NCBI RefSeq assembly: GCF_023208015.1
Contig: NZ_CP051627.1
Location: forward strand, 1,178,001-1,242,000
Direction: 5' to 3'
Length of the DNA stretch: 64,000 nt
Origin: Thermobifida alba
GTDB taxonomy: Bacteria; Actinomycetota; Actinomycetes; Streptosporangiales; Streptosporangiaceae
Shown here: piece by piece, positions 8,124 through 16,093 of the stretch
How the letters are laid out: each line of letters opens with the position of its first letter
Position numbering within the stretch: the stretch's first letter is position 1
Notes under the pieces: generated by a model
Told to the model about the DNA's origin: nothing
Databases searched by the model: none
The model's input: the letters and a program-made list of their open reading frames with translations, nothing else
Made by a program: the position numbers and the translations under genes

Positions 8124-9116
8124 ATGGGCAACGCACCGATCCTCCCCCGCGACGAGTACATGCACGAGCCGACCGACCACCCGCAGTTCAACGAGTCGGC
8201 CTACTACAACTTCGTGGACGGCGGCTCCGGCTTCGCCGTCCTCATCCGGATGGGCAACCGGGTCAACGAGGGCCACGCCGAGGTCACCGTCCTGATCTAC
8301 CTGCCCGGCGGCAAAGCGGCCATCCGCTTCGACCGGGCGCCGATCGACAGCAACGACAAGTTCGAGGCCGCGGGCCTGAAGTTCGAGGTCGTCGAACCGC
8401 TGAAGCGGATGCGGGTCACCTTCGACGGCACCGCCTACCTGCTGGACTCGGGCCGGGACCTGGAGAACCCCAAGCAGGCCTTCACCACCAGCCCGGTCGT
8501 CCCGGTCTCGCTGGAACTGCACTACGAGAACGTCATCCCGGTCTACGGGCTCGGCGAGGGGTCCGGGATCGAGGGCGCCGAGGACAGCATCGCCGTGGGC
8601 CACTACCAGGGCCCCTGCTCCGTGCGCGGCTGGGTGGAGGTCGACGGCGAGCGGCGCGAGGTCAGCGGCCAGGGCTTCCGCGACCACTCCTGGGGACCGC
8701 GGGTGTGGCAGGGCCCGCAGTACTGGCGGTGGATCTCCTGCATGGTCGACGACCGCAACGGGTTCGTCGCCTGGACCCAGAAGATCGGCGACACCCAGTC
8801 GCCCGGCCACGGCATGGTGCTGCGCGACGGCGTGATGGAGCGGGTCACCAGGGTCGAGGTGAAGAGCGAGTACGGCGGTGCGCCCTACTACGCCACCTCG
8901 ATGCGGGTCGCCATGTGGACCGAGGCGGGGGAGCGGGTGGACGCCGCCGGGAAGGTCTTCCACCTCGTCCCGCTGCGCAACCGCCGCGACGGCGAGATCG
9001 CCCGGCTGGCCGAGTACCTGGTGGAACTGGACTTCCAGGGGATGACCGGCTACGGCATCTCCGAGTACCACGACCGCATCATCGAGGACATCCCGGCGGG
9101 GATCTCCGAGGCATGA
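8124..9116 (+). CDS. DUF7064/DUF7065-like (AttH/CrtC-type double lipocalin) protein
   Basis: A 330-aa protein. The mid-protein signature QGFRDHSWGPRVW (about 190-202) and the strand-rich layout match the AttH/CrtC-like family now split into DUF7065 (N-terminal) and DUF7064 (C-terminal) domains. Such proteins are often found in terpenoid or steroid catabolic operons. No enzymatic activity is established for this subgroup, although CrtC hydrates carotenoids. It is the first gene of a rightward operon, and its stop overlaps the next ATG (ATGA). The start ATG at 8124 lies 15 bp after the last motif-A core, which would place the operator over the promoter. Confidence 0.7.
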   Translation: MGNAPILPRDEYMHEPTDHPQFNESAYYNFVDGGSGFAVLIRMGNRVNEGHAEVTVLIYLPGGKAAIRFDRAPIDSNDKFEAAGLKFEVVEPLKRMRVTFDGTAYLLDSGRDLENPKQAFTTSPVVPVSLELHYENVIPVYGLGEGSGIEGAEDSIAVGHYQGPCSVRGWVEVDGERREVSGQGFRDHSWGPRVWQGPQYWRWISCMVDDRNGFVAWTQKIGDTQSPGHGMVLRDGVMERVTRVEVKSEYGGAPYYATSMRVAMWTEAGERVDAAGKVFHLVPLRNRRDGEIARLAEYLVELDFQGMTGYGISEYHDRIIEDIPAGISEA

Positions 9117-10123
9117 GCGGCCGCGTCATGAAGGGACTGCGTTTCGCCCGGCACGGCGGACCCGAGGTGCTGAGCTGGGACGAGGTCCCCGTACCGGAGC
9201 CCGGGCCGGGCGAGGTGCTGGTCCGGGTCAGCGCCTTCGCCGTCAACTGGGCCGACCTGCTGGAGCGCTCCGGGCGCTACCCGGGCGCTCCGGCCCCGCC
9301 CTACGTCACCGGCCACGACCTCACCGGGGTGGTGGCGGCGCTGGGGCCGGGTGTGGCGGAACCGGCGGTCGGCACCCGCGTGTTCGGGGTGATCCCCCGG
9401 GGCGGCGCCGCGGCCGAGTACGTCGCCGCCCCCGCCGACCAGCTCTACCCGGTCCCCGAGGCACTCAGCGACGTCCAGGCCGCGGGCGCCGCGGGCCCCT
9501 ACCTCACCGCGGACGCGGCGATCGTCACCATGGGGCGCCTGGCCCGAGGCGAGGACGTGCTGGTCCACGCCGCCGCCGGGGCCTACGGGTCGGCCTGCGT
9601 GCAGCTGTGCCGCGCCTACGGGGCGGGCCGGATCATCGCCACCGCGGGCTCCGACGCCAAGGTCGAGCGGGTCCGCTCCTGGGGGGCGGACGTGGTGGTC
9701 AACTACACCACCACCGACTTCGCGGAGGTGGTCCGCGAGGTCACCGGAGGCCGGGGCGTGCCGCTGGTGCTGGAGTCGGTGGGCGGCGACGTCCTGGGGC
9801 GCAGCCTGGACTGCCTCAGTCCCGGGGGGCGCCTGGTGAGTGTGGGGGCCAGCAGCGGCCGCAGCAGTGGCCGGTTCCGCCTGCACACCCTGTTCGAACT
9901 GGGCGTCTCGGTGTCCGGATTCACCCTCGGGGTGTGGCTGGAGCGCCACCCCGAGCTGGTCCGCCCCTCCGTCGAGCGGGTCCTGCGGCTGTTCGCCGAC
10001 CGGAAGGCGGTCCCCGTGGTCGGCCGGGTCTTCCCCGCCGCCGAGGCGGCCGCCGCGCACGAGTTCCTCGCCGACCGGCGGTCGATCGGCCGCACGGTCG
10101 TCACCATGACCCCCGTCCCCTGA
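9113..10123 (+). CDS. Zinc-independent MDR oxidoreductase (NADPH:quinone reductase-like)
   Basis: A 336-aa medium-chain dehydrogenase/reductase of the quinone oxidoreductase type. It has the GroES-like domain with NWADLLERSGRYPG (about 42-55), GHDLTGVV, and the Rossmann segment VLVHAAAGAYGSACVQL (about 147-163), followed by ESVGGDVLGRSLDCL. The catalytic zinc ligands of alcohol dehydrogenases are absent. It probably reduces a double bond in an enone or enoyl thioester. ATG at 9113 overlaps the previous stop; an internal ATG at 9128 is a possible alternative start. Confidence 0.87.
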   Translation: MSGRVMKGLRFARHGGPEVLSWDEVPVPEPGPGEVLVRVSAFAVNWADLLERSGRYPGAPAPPYVTGHDLTGVVAALGPGVAEPAVGTRVFGVIPRGGAAAEYVAAPADQLYPVPEALSDVQAAGAAGPYLTADAAIVTMGRLARGEDVLVHAAAGAYGSACVQLCRAYGAGRIIATAGSDAKVERVRSWGADVVVNYTTTDFAEVVREVTGGRGVPLVLESVGGDVLGRSLDCLSPGGRLVSVGASSGRSSGRFRLHTLFELGVSVSGFTLGVWLERHPELVRPSVERVLRLFADRKAVPVVGRVFPAAEAAAAHEFLADRRSIGRTVVTMTPVP

Positions 10124-10135
10124 AACGAGAGAGCA

Positions 10136-11284
10136 ATGGCAGAGGCATACATCGTCAGCGCTGTCCGCACCCCCGTGGGGCGCCGGAAGGGCGGTCTGAG
10201 CCAGGTCCACCCGGCCGACCTCGCCGGGCACGTCATCAAGGCCGCGGTCGAGCGCGCCGGCGTCGACCCCGGCGAGGTCGACGACGTCATCCTCGGCTGC
10301 GTCGACCAACTCGGCGCGCAGTCGACCAACATCGCCCGCACCGCCTGGCTGGCCGCGGGCCTGCCCGAACACGTTCCGGGCACCACCGTCGACCGCCAGT
10401 GCGGCTCCTCCCAGCAGGCCGTCCACTTCGCGGCCCAGGCCGTGATGGCGGGAGTCCAGGACCTGGTCGTGGCCGGAGGCGTGGAGGTGATGAGCCTGGT
10501 CCCCATCTCCAGCCCCGCGATCGTCGGCGCGCAGCAGGGCATGGGCGCCCCCTACGGCAGCCCCGGCTGGACCGCCCGCTACGGCGACCAGGAGGTCTCC
10601 CAGTTCCGCGGCGCCGAGCTGATCGCCGAGAAGTGGGGCATCAGCCGCCGGGACATGGAGGAGTACGCGCTGAGCAGCCACCAGCGGGCGATCGCCGCCC
10701 AGGAGTCGGGGGCCTTCGACGAGGAGATCGTGCCCTACGGCGCGGTCACCGCGGACGAGGGGCCGCGTCCCGACACCTCCCTGGAGAAGATGGCCGGGCT
10801 GAAGACCCTGTCCGAGGGCGGTCGGCTCACCGCCGCGGTGTCCAGCCAGGTCTCCGACGGAGCCGCGGCCCTGCTCATCGCCTCCGAAGCCGCGGTGCGC
10901 CGCCGCGGACTGACCCCGCTGGCCCGGGTGCACACCATGACCGTCACCGGAGCCGACCCGATCCTGATGCTGAGCGCCCCCATCCCGGCGACCCGGCAGG
11001 CGCTGAAGAGGGCCGGGCTGGGCATCGACGACATCGACCACTACGAGATCAACGAGGCGTTCGCGTCCGTGGTCCTGGCCTGGTTGAAGGAGCTGGGCGT
11101 CGACCCCGGGCGGACCAACCCCCTGGGCGGGGCCATCGCCCTGGGCCACCCGCTGGGGGCGACCGGCGCGAAGCTGATGGCGACCCTGGTGCACGGTCTG
11201 CGCCGCACCGGGGGCCGTTACGGCCTGCAGACGATGTGCGAGGGCGGGGGGATGGCCAACGCCACCGTCGTCGAGGCGCTCTGA
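10136..11284 (+). CDS. Thiolase (acetyl-CoA C-acyltransferase)
   Basis: A 382-aa type I thiolase. The nucleophilic cysteine is in DRQCGSSQQAVHF (about residue 88), the histidine in GHPLGATGAK (about 340), and the second cysteine in TMCEGGGMANA near the C-terminus. NEAF is also present. All catalytic residues are intact, so thiolytic release of acetyl- or propionyl-CoA is expected. The QCGSSQQA variant is common in actinobacterial catabolic thiolases such as the FadA5 type. It starts 12 nt after the MDR gene, preceded by GAGAG, and completes the 8124-11284 operon. Confidence 0.93.
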   Translation: MAEAYIVSAVRTPVGRRKGGLSQVHPADLAGHVIKAAVERAGVDPGEVDDVILGCVDQLGAQSTNIARTAWLAAGLPEHVPGTTVDRQCGSSQQAVHFAAQAVMAGVQDLVVAGGVEVMSLVPISSPAIVGAQQGMGAPYGSPGWTARYGDQEVSQFRGAELIAEKWGISRRDMEEYALSSHQRAIAAQESGAFDEEIVPYGAVTADEGPRPDTSLEKMAGLKTLSEGGRLTAAVSSQVSDGAAALLIASEAAVRRRGLTPLARVHTMTVTGADPILMLSAPIPATRQALKRAGLGIDDIDHYEINEAFASVVLAWLKELGVDPGRTNPLGGAIALGHPLGATGAKLMATLVHGLRRTGGRYGLQTMCEGGGMANATVVEAL

Positions 11285-11335
11285 GCACACGCCCCGGTCC
11301 GTGGGACTGGTATTGGCCACCATCATCTCTTATGC

Positions 11336-11353
11336 TTGACGTTCAACGTAAAA
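11336..11353. promoter_or_regulatory. Motif-A operator upstream of crotonase gene
   Basis: TTGACGTTCAACGTAAAA contains an ACGT half-site (11339-11342) and a full core, TTCAACGTAAAA, separated by about one helical step. It lies 23 bp before the GTG at 11376, over the expected promoter, and separates this transcription unit from the thiolase operon. Confidence 0.6.
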
Positions 11354-11375
11354 CTAGAAAAAAGGAGTGCCTGTC

Positions 11376-12167
11376 GTGGCCGACATGGAACGCGTGGACA
11401 AGGAGACCCTCTACGTCGAGAAGTACCCGGCGGACCGGTACGCGGTGATCACCCTGCACCGGCCCGACGTCCTCAACGCCGGCAGTCCGACGCTCTTCGG
11501 CGAGCTGGCCGAGACCGTCAGCTCCTTCGAGGACGACGACCAGGTCCGCGCCGTCGTCCTCACCGGGGGCGCCGGCAGGGCCTTCTCCGCCGGCGCCGAC
11601 CTCGGCGGCATGACCTTCGACAGCATGGGCAACTGCCGCAAGTTCATCCGGCTGGCCCACGCCCCCTTCGAGGCCGTCGAACGGCTGAGCAAGGTGGTCA
11701 TCGCCGCGGTCAACGGTTACGCCTTCGGCTTCGGCACCGAGATCGCGCTCGCCTGCGACCTGGTCCTGGCCTCCGAGAAGGCGCGCTTCGGGCTGCGCGA
11801 GATGAACCACGGGCTCGTCCCCGCGGTCACCATCACCCGCGGCATCGACATGATCGGGCGGCGCAGGATCGCCTGGATGGCCTACACCTCCGACGACCTC
11901 TCCGCCCAGGAGGCCCAGGAGTTCGGGTTCGTCAACAAGGTCGTCCCGCACGACTCCCTGGTGCAGGAGTACACCGACCTGGCGATCCGGATGGCCAAGC
12001 GCGCCCCGCTCGCCGTCGCCGCCACCAAGTGGACCCTCAACAAGGCCGCGGGCGGCCACTACCGCGAGGGCGAGAACCTCATGCCCGCGATCTTCGCCTC
12101 GGCCGACGTCGCCGAGGGACGCAAGGCGTTCGAGGAGCGCCGCGAGCCCGTCTTCCGCGGTGAGTGA
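11376..12167 (+). CDS. Enoyl-CoA hydratase (crotonase family)
   Basis: A 263-aa crotonase. The oxyanion-hole segments are GGAGRAFSAGADLGG and NGYAFGFGTEIALACDL. Both hydratase-type acidic residues appear present (E in GTEIALACD and E in LREMNHG), so a true hydration step is plausible. GTG at 11376 is chosen over GTG at 11367 because the strong AAAGGAG sits eight bases upstream of it. The SDR that follows begins 35 nt after its stop. Confidence 0.9.
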   Translation: MADMERVDKETLYVEKYPADRYAVITLHRPDVLNAGSPTLFGELAETVSSFEDDDQVRAVVLTGGAGRAFSAGADLGGMTFDSMGNCRKFIRLAHAPFEAVERLSKVVIAAVNGYAFGFGTEIALACDLVLASEKARFGLREMNHGLVPAVTITRGIDMIGRRRIAWMAYTSDDLSAQEAQEFGFVNKVVPHDSLVQEYTDLAIRMAKRAPLAVAATKWTLNKAAGGHYREGENLMPAIFASADVAEGRKAFEERREPVFRGE

Positions 12168-12202
12168 CCCCCGGCCCCGGTGAAGAGAGTGCGAGAACAC
12201 CC

Positions 12203-12979
12203 ATGAGCGTGCTGGATCAGTTCAGACTCGACGGCAGGGTCGCCGTCGTCACGGGAGCCTCCTCCGGACTGGGGGTCGGCTTCGCCGAGGCGCTGGCCGA
12301 CGCGGGCGCCGACGTGGTCCTGGCGGCGCGTCGCATCGACCGCCTTGAGGAGGTCAGGGACAAGATCACCGCGATGGGGCGGCGCTGCATCGCGGTGCGG
12401 ACCGACGTGTCCAGGCTGGAGGACTGCGAGGCCCTGATCGCCACCGCGGTCGAGCAGCTCGGCGACGTCCACGTCCTGGTGAACAACGCGGGGGTCGGCC
12501 ACGCCGCCCCGGCGCACAGGGAGGACCCCGAGGACTTCAACCGGGTCCTGGGGATCAACCTGGTCGGCGCCTACTACATGGCGCAGGCCTTCGGACGCGC
12601 CTGCATCAGGGCCAAGCACGGCGGCTCGATCGTCAACGTCTCCTCGGTGCTGGGCATCAGCGGCAGCGACATCCCCCAGGTGGCCTACTCCTCCTCCAAG
12701 GCCGGGATGAACGGCATGACCCGGGACCTGGCCATGCAGTGGTCGGCCCGGTACGGCATCCGGGTCAACGCCCTGGCGCCCAGTTTCTTCTCCTCCGAGC
12801 TGACCGACCCCCTGCTGGAGTCGGAGGTGGGGACGAAGAAGGTCCTGGCCCGCACCCCGATGGGACGCATCGGCGAGACCCGGGAGCTGTACGGGGCGCT
12901 GCTGCTGCTGGCCTCCGACGCCGGCTCCTACATCACCGGCATCACCCTGCCGGTCGACGGCGGCTGGAGCCTGCACTGA
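12203..12979 (+). CDS. Short-chain dehydrogenase/reductase
   Basis: A 258-aa classical SDR. The NAD(P) site is TGASSGLGVGFAEAL (about 16-30), followed by NNAG near 90, serine in NVSSVLG and YSSSK at about 161-165, so the catalytic Ser-Tyr-Lys set is complete. The C-terminal LPVDGGW is typical of the family. It likely oxidises a hydroxyacyl-CoA made by the upstream hydratase. ATG at 12203 follows GAGAG. It forms a two-gene unit with the crotonase and is closed by tandem hairpins. Confidence 0.9.
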   Translation: MSVLDQFRLDGRVAVVTGASSGLGVGFAEALADAGADVVLAARRIDRLEEVRDKITAMGRRCIAVRTDVSRLEDCEALIATAVEQLGDVHVLVNNAGVGHAAPAHREDPEDFNRVLGINLVGAYYMAQAFGRACIRAKHGGSIVNVSSVLGISGSDIPQVAYSSSKAGMNGMTRDLAMQWSARYGIRVNALAPSFFSSELTDPLLESEVGTKKVLARTPMGRIGETRELYGALLLLASDAGSYITGITLPVDGGWSLH

Positions 12980-13006
12980 CGGCCGCGTCCGGGACCAGCC
13001 ACACGC

Positions 13007-13076
13007 CGGTGCCGTGACTCTGCGGCACCGCGCGGGCACGGTGGGCGGTTTCTTCCCCTGGGAAGCCGCCCACCGT
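13007..13076 (+). terminator. Tandem hairpin terminators after the SDR
   Basis: The first hairpin has 8-bp arms at 13007-13014 and 13023-13030. The second has 15-bp arms at 13038-13052 and 13062-13076, with one G-U pair. Both follow the SDR stop (12979) and precede the promoter region of the transport cluster. Confidence 0.7.
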
Positions 13077-13121
13077 CCTGTTCTCCCCGGAAAACTTCTC
13101 CGCAAGGAATTCCTATCTTCC

Positions 13122-13135
13122 GTTTAACGTGAAAG
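13122..13135. promoter_or_regulatory. Motif-A operator upstream of the transport cluster
   Basis: GTTTAACGTGAAAG contains TTTAACGTGAAA, the most symmetrical motif-A copy in the window (TTTnACGTnAAA). It is 53 bp upstream of the ATG of the first binding protein. Confidence 0.6.
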
Positions 13136-13187
13136 AATCACCGTCATACGGGGTTGTATTGCGGGGCCTGACCAGTGGAGGTTCACC

Positions 13188-14219
13188 ATGCGCACACCCA
13201 GACACTCCCGCGCCGCAGCCGCCTCGGCCGTCCTGCTGGCGATCACCCTGGGCGCCACGGCCTGCGGCACCCAGGAAGCGGCGGACTCCTCGGGGACCGA
13301 GACCGTCCGCGTGATGATGTTCCCGGGGCAGTCCTACCGGCTGCCCGTCGTGCTCGCCGCGCAGGAGGGCATGTTCGAGGAGCGGGGCATCGAACTGGAG
13401 TTCACCGAGCAGCCCGCCAACCTGCAGGGCATGCAGGGGCTGCAGGCCACCGACTCCGACATCGGCATCGTGACCGTGGGCACCCTCGGCCAGGGCTTCC
13501 AGGCGGGCGACCCCGGCGTCTTCTTCTGCGGTGGCATCAGCGTGCTGCAGACCATGCTGGTGGCCCCCGCCGACAGCGACCTGCCCTCCACTGAGGACGG
13601 CGCCCCCTGGCAGGAGGTGCTGCAGGCCCTGGAGGGCAAGAAGATCGGCATCCAGACCCCGGTCGGCTCCGGCCTGCAGCTGATCCTCGCCGCCGCGCTG
13701 GCCGAGGCCGGGGTGGAGGAGGTCACCTACGTCAACCTGGGCGGGGGAAGCGCGGCGGCCATCGCGGCGATCGACAACGGCAGCGTCGACGTCGCCCAGT
13801 TCACGCCGCCGGGCACCCAGCACGTCCTGGACGCCGGCTCCGGCAAGCCGCTGCTCTACATGTCGGAGGGCCCCACCACCTACCGGGACTACTACGGCAG
13901 CGGCTGGGTGGCCCCGCCCGAGTTCGTCGAGGAGCGTCCCGAGACCGCCGCGGCGTTCTGCGACGTCATCGACGAGGCCCTGGAGTTCATCCGCGACCCC
14001 GCCAACCGGGAGACAGCCCTGGACACGCTGGTGGAGGACACCGGAATCACCCGGTCCGTCGCCGAACTGGTGCTCGACCAGGCCTACGACGACTTCTCCA
14101 CCGAACTGGACCGGGAACGGCTCCAGACCACCTTCGACGCCTACGTCGACCTGGGCATCTTCGAACCCGAGCCCGAACCGTCCTACGAGGTCCTGGTCGA
14201 CGACCCCCGCCAGGGGTGA
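13188..14219 (+). CDS. NitT/TauT-family ABC substrate-binding lipoprotein, copy 1
   Basis: A 343-aa periplasmic-binding-fold protein of the SsuA/TauA/NMT1-like class. It has a signal peptide with a lipobox-like end, ATACG (Cys near residue 25). The mature domain begins with VRVMMFPGQSYRLPVVLAAQ and includes the family pattern of a short first strand, then EEGMFEERGIELEF-like text. It probably captures an anionic organic solute for the ATPase and permease at 17993-19761. GGAGG-type sequence precedes the ATG. A close paralogue lies at 14976-16010; the two are largely identical by eye over the mature region. Confidence 0.85.
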   Translation: MRTPRHSRAAAASAVLLAITLGATACGTQEAADSSGTETVRVMMFPGQSYRLPVVLAAQEGMFEERGIELEFTEQPANLQGMQGLQATDSDIGIVTVGTLGQGFQAGDPGVFFCGGISVLQTMLVAPADSDLPSTEDGAPWQEVLQALEGKKIGIQTPVGSGLQLILAAALAEAGVEEVTYVNLGGGSAAAIAAIDNGSVDVAQFTPPGTQHVLDAGSGKPLLYMSEGPTTYRDYYGSGWVAPPEFVEERPETAAAFCDVIDEALEFIRDPANRETALDTLVEDTGITRSVAELVLDQAYDDFSTELDRERLQTTFDAYVDLGIFEPEPEPSYEVLVDDPRQG

Positions 14220-14240
14220 CCGGCGCGCCCCGGCGGCCGG

Positions 14241-14265
14241 CCCCGGGGAGCACCGCTCCCCGGGG
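14241..14265 (+). terminator. Hairpin after first binding protein
   Basis: Arms 14241-14251 and 14255-14265 are perfectly complementary (11 bp, 3-nt loop), 21 nt after the stop. It could attenuate or stabilise the upstream message, a frequent arrangement for highly expressed binding-protein genes. Confidence 0.6.
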
Positions 14266-14385
14266 AGCCGCAGCGGGCCGACGCGAGCCGCCACCAAAGG
14301 ACACACCGAACACGGCGCCTTGCGGCCGGGAACGGCCCGCGCCGACCCCCAACCGGCACACGAGCCGACCCCGGAGGGAAACCCC

Positions 14386-14832
14386 ATGGAGACCCTGTCC
14401 GTCCAGGACCGCCTGGACATCGCGGACGTACTGGCCCGCTACTGCGTCGCCCTGGACAGCCGCGACTGGGAACTGCTCGAACAGGTCTTCACCCCCGACG
14501 CCACAGCCCGCTACGGCAGAGCCGGGCAACCGCAGGGCCTTCCCGCCATCGTCGCGGTGGTGCGCTCCTCCCTGGAGCCGCTGGACGCCAGCCAGCACTT
14601 CATCGGCACCTCACTGGTGGAGCCCGACGGCGCCGACGGCGCCCGGGGCCGCACCTACCTGATCGCCCAGCACGTCCGCGGCGGACTGCCCGACGGCAGC
14701 CAGTTCGTCGTCGCCGGCACCTACGTCGACCGCTTCGTCCGCACCCCCGACGGATGGCGCATCCGCGAGCGCCGCCTGGTCGAGACCTGGACACGGGGCA
14801 ACCCCGCGGTGCTGTCCCGCCCGTCCCCCTGA
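14386..14832 (+). CDS. SnoaL/NTF2-like protein
   Basis: A 148-aa protein with the SnoaL-like cone fold pattern. It has an N-terminal helix LDIADVLARYCVALDSRDWELL, followed by EQVFTPDATARYG, then strands QHFIGTSLV, VVAGTYVDRFVRT and WRIRERRLVET. Members act as isomerases, dehydratases or small-ligand binders; in steroid and aromatic catabolism they are commonly ketosteroid-isomerase-like. The ATG at 14386 follows GGAGGG. It lies between two duplicated binding-protein genes, so it may act on the imported substrate. Confidence 0.8.
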   Translation: METLSVQDRLDIADVLARYCVALDSRDWELLEQVFTPDATARYGRAGQPQGLPAIVAVVRSSLEPLDASQHFIGTSLVEPDGADGARGRTYLIAQHVRGGLPDGSQFVVAGTYVDRFVRTPDGWRIRERRLVETWTRGNPAVLSRPSP

Positions 14833-14975
14833 CATCCCTTCCGCACCCGCGCCGACCGAGTACGCGCACCACACGAGGCAGCCGCTTCGCCAGTCCCCGA
14901 AACCCCGGTCCCGGACCGCCACGGCGAAGAGACCGGACCGGAGCCGGACCGCGCCCGGCACACAGGAGGTTCGCC

Positions 14976-16010
14976 ATGCACCAGCCCAGACACTTCCGAG
15001 TCCGCGCCGCATCGGCCGCCGTGCTGACGCTCTGCCTGGCCGCCACCGCCTGCGGCGGCCAGGAGGCGGACCGCTCGGCCGACGCCGGGACCGAGCACGT
15101 CCGCGTGATGATGTTCCCCTCCCAGGCCTACCGGCTGCCGGTGGTCATCGCCGCGCAGGAGGGCATGTTCGAGGAGCGGGGCATCGAACTGGAGATCGTC
15201 GAGCAGCCGACCAACCTGCAGGGCATGCAGGGCCTGGAGGCCACCGAGTCCGACGTCGGCCAGGTCAGCGTCACCACCCTGGTCCAGGGCTGGCAGGCCG
15301 GCAACGAGGGCGTCTTCTTCTGCGGCGGCATCGACGTCATCCAGACCACGCTGATGGCCGCCCCCGACAGCGACCTGCCCTCCATCGAGGACGGCGCCAC
15401 CTGGCAGGAGGTGCTCCAGGCCCTGGAGGGCAAGAAGATCGGCATCCAGACCCCCGTGGGCTCGGGGGTGCAGCTGCTCTTCGCCGAGGCGCTGGCCGAG
15501 GCCGGAGTGGAGGACGTCACCTACGTCAACGTCGGCGCGGGCAGCACCACCGCGCTGGCCGCACTGGAGAACAACAGCGTCGACGTCATCCAGATCAACC
15601 CGACGGGCACCCAGTACGCCCTGGACGCCGGCTCCGGCAAGCCGCTGGTGTACCTGCCGGACGGCCCCCGGGCCTACCGGGACCTCTACGGCAGCGGCTG
15701 GGTGGCGCCCACCGAGTTCGTCGAGGAGCGTCCCGAGACCGCCGCGGCGTTCTGCGACGCCGTGGACGAGGCCCTCGGGTTCATCCGCGACGGAGCCAAC
15801 ACGCAGACCACCGTCTCGGCGCTGGCCGCCGACACCGGGGTCAGCCCCCAGGTCGCCGAACTCGTCCTGGAGCAGGTCTACGACGACTTCTCCACCGAAC
15901 TCGACGAGGAGACGCTGACCCGGACCTTCGACACCTACGTCGAACTGGGAATCGCCGAGGCCGACCCCAGGCCCACCTTCGACTCCCTGGTGGTCGTCCC
16001 GCAGGGCTGA
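14976..16010 (+). CDS. NitT/TauT-family ABC substrate-binding lipoprotein, copy 2
   Basis: A 344-aa paralogue of the 13188-14219 protein. It has the same lipoprotein signal with lipobox-like ATACG, the same opening VRVMMFPSQAYRLPVVIAAQ, and shared blocks such as QALEGKKIGIQTPVGSG and YGSGWVAP. Differences concentrate in residues lining the likely ligand pocket region (for example QINPTGTQY in place of QFTPPGTQH). That suggests a duplication to broaden or shift specificity. ATG at 14976 follows AGGAGG. Confidence 0.85.
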   Translation: MHQPRHFRVRAASAAVLTLCLAATACGGQEADRSADAGTEHVRVMMFPSQAYRLPVVIAAQEGMFEERGIELEIVEQPTNLQGMQGLEATESDVGQVSVTTLVQGWQAGNEGVFFCGGIDVIQTTLMAAPDSDLPSIEDGATWQEVLQALEGKKIGIQTPVGSGVQLLFAEALAEAGVEDVTYVNVGAGSTTALAALENNSVDVIQINPTGTQYALDAGSGKPLVYLPDGPRAYRDLYGSGWVAPTEFVEERPETAAAFCDAVDEALGFIRDGANTQTTVSALAADTGVSPQVAELVLEQVYDDFSTELDEETLTRTFDTYVELGIAEADPRPTFDSLVVVPQG

Positions 16011-16093
16011 CCGGCCCGACCGCCGCGGCCCGGCAGGCGCAGCGGGCCGCAGCAAGACAACTCTCGAACGATCAGCGAAACGAGGAGGCTCCT

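Noticed and set aside
8111-9112. In-frame extension upstream of the MDR reductase start
   Set aside because: Its residues read as arginine/proline-rich noise in the frame shadowing the DUF7064-like gene; the ATGA overlap at 9113 is a natural start.
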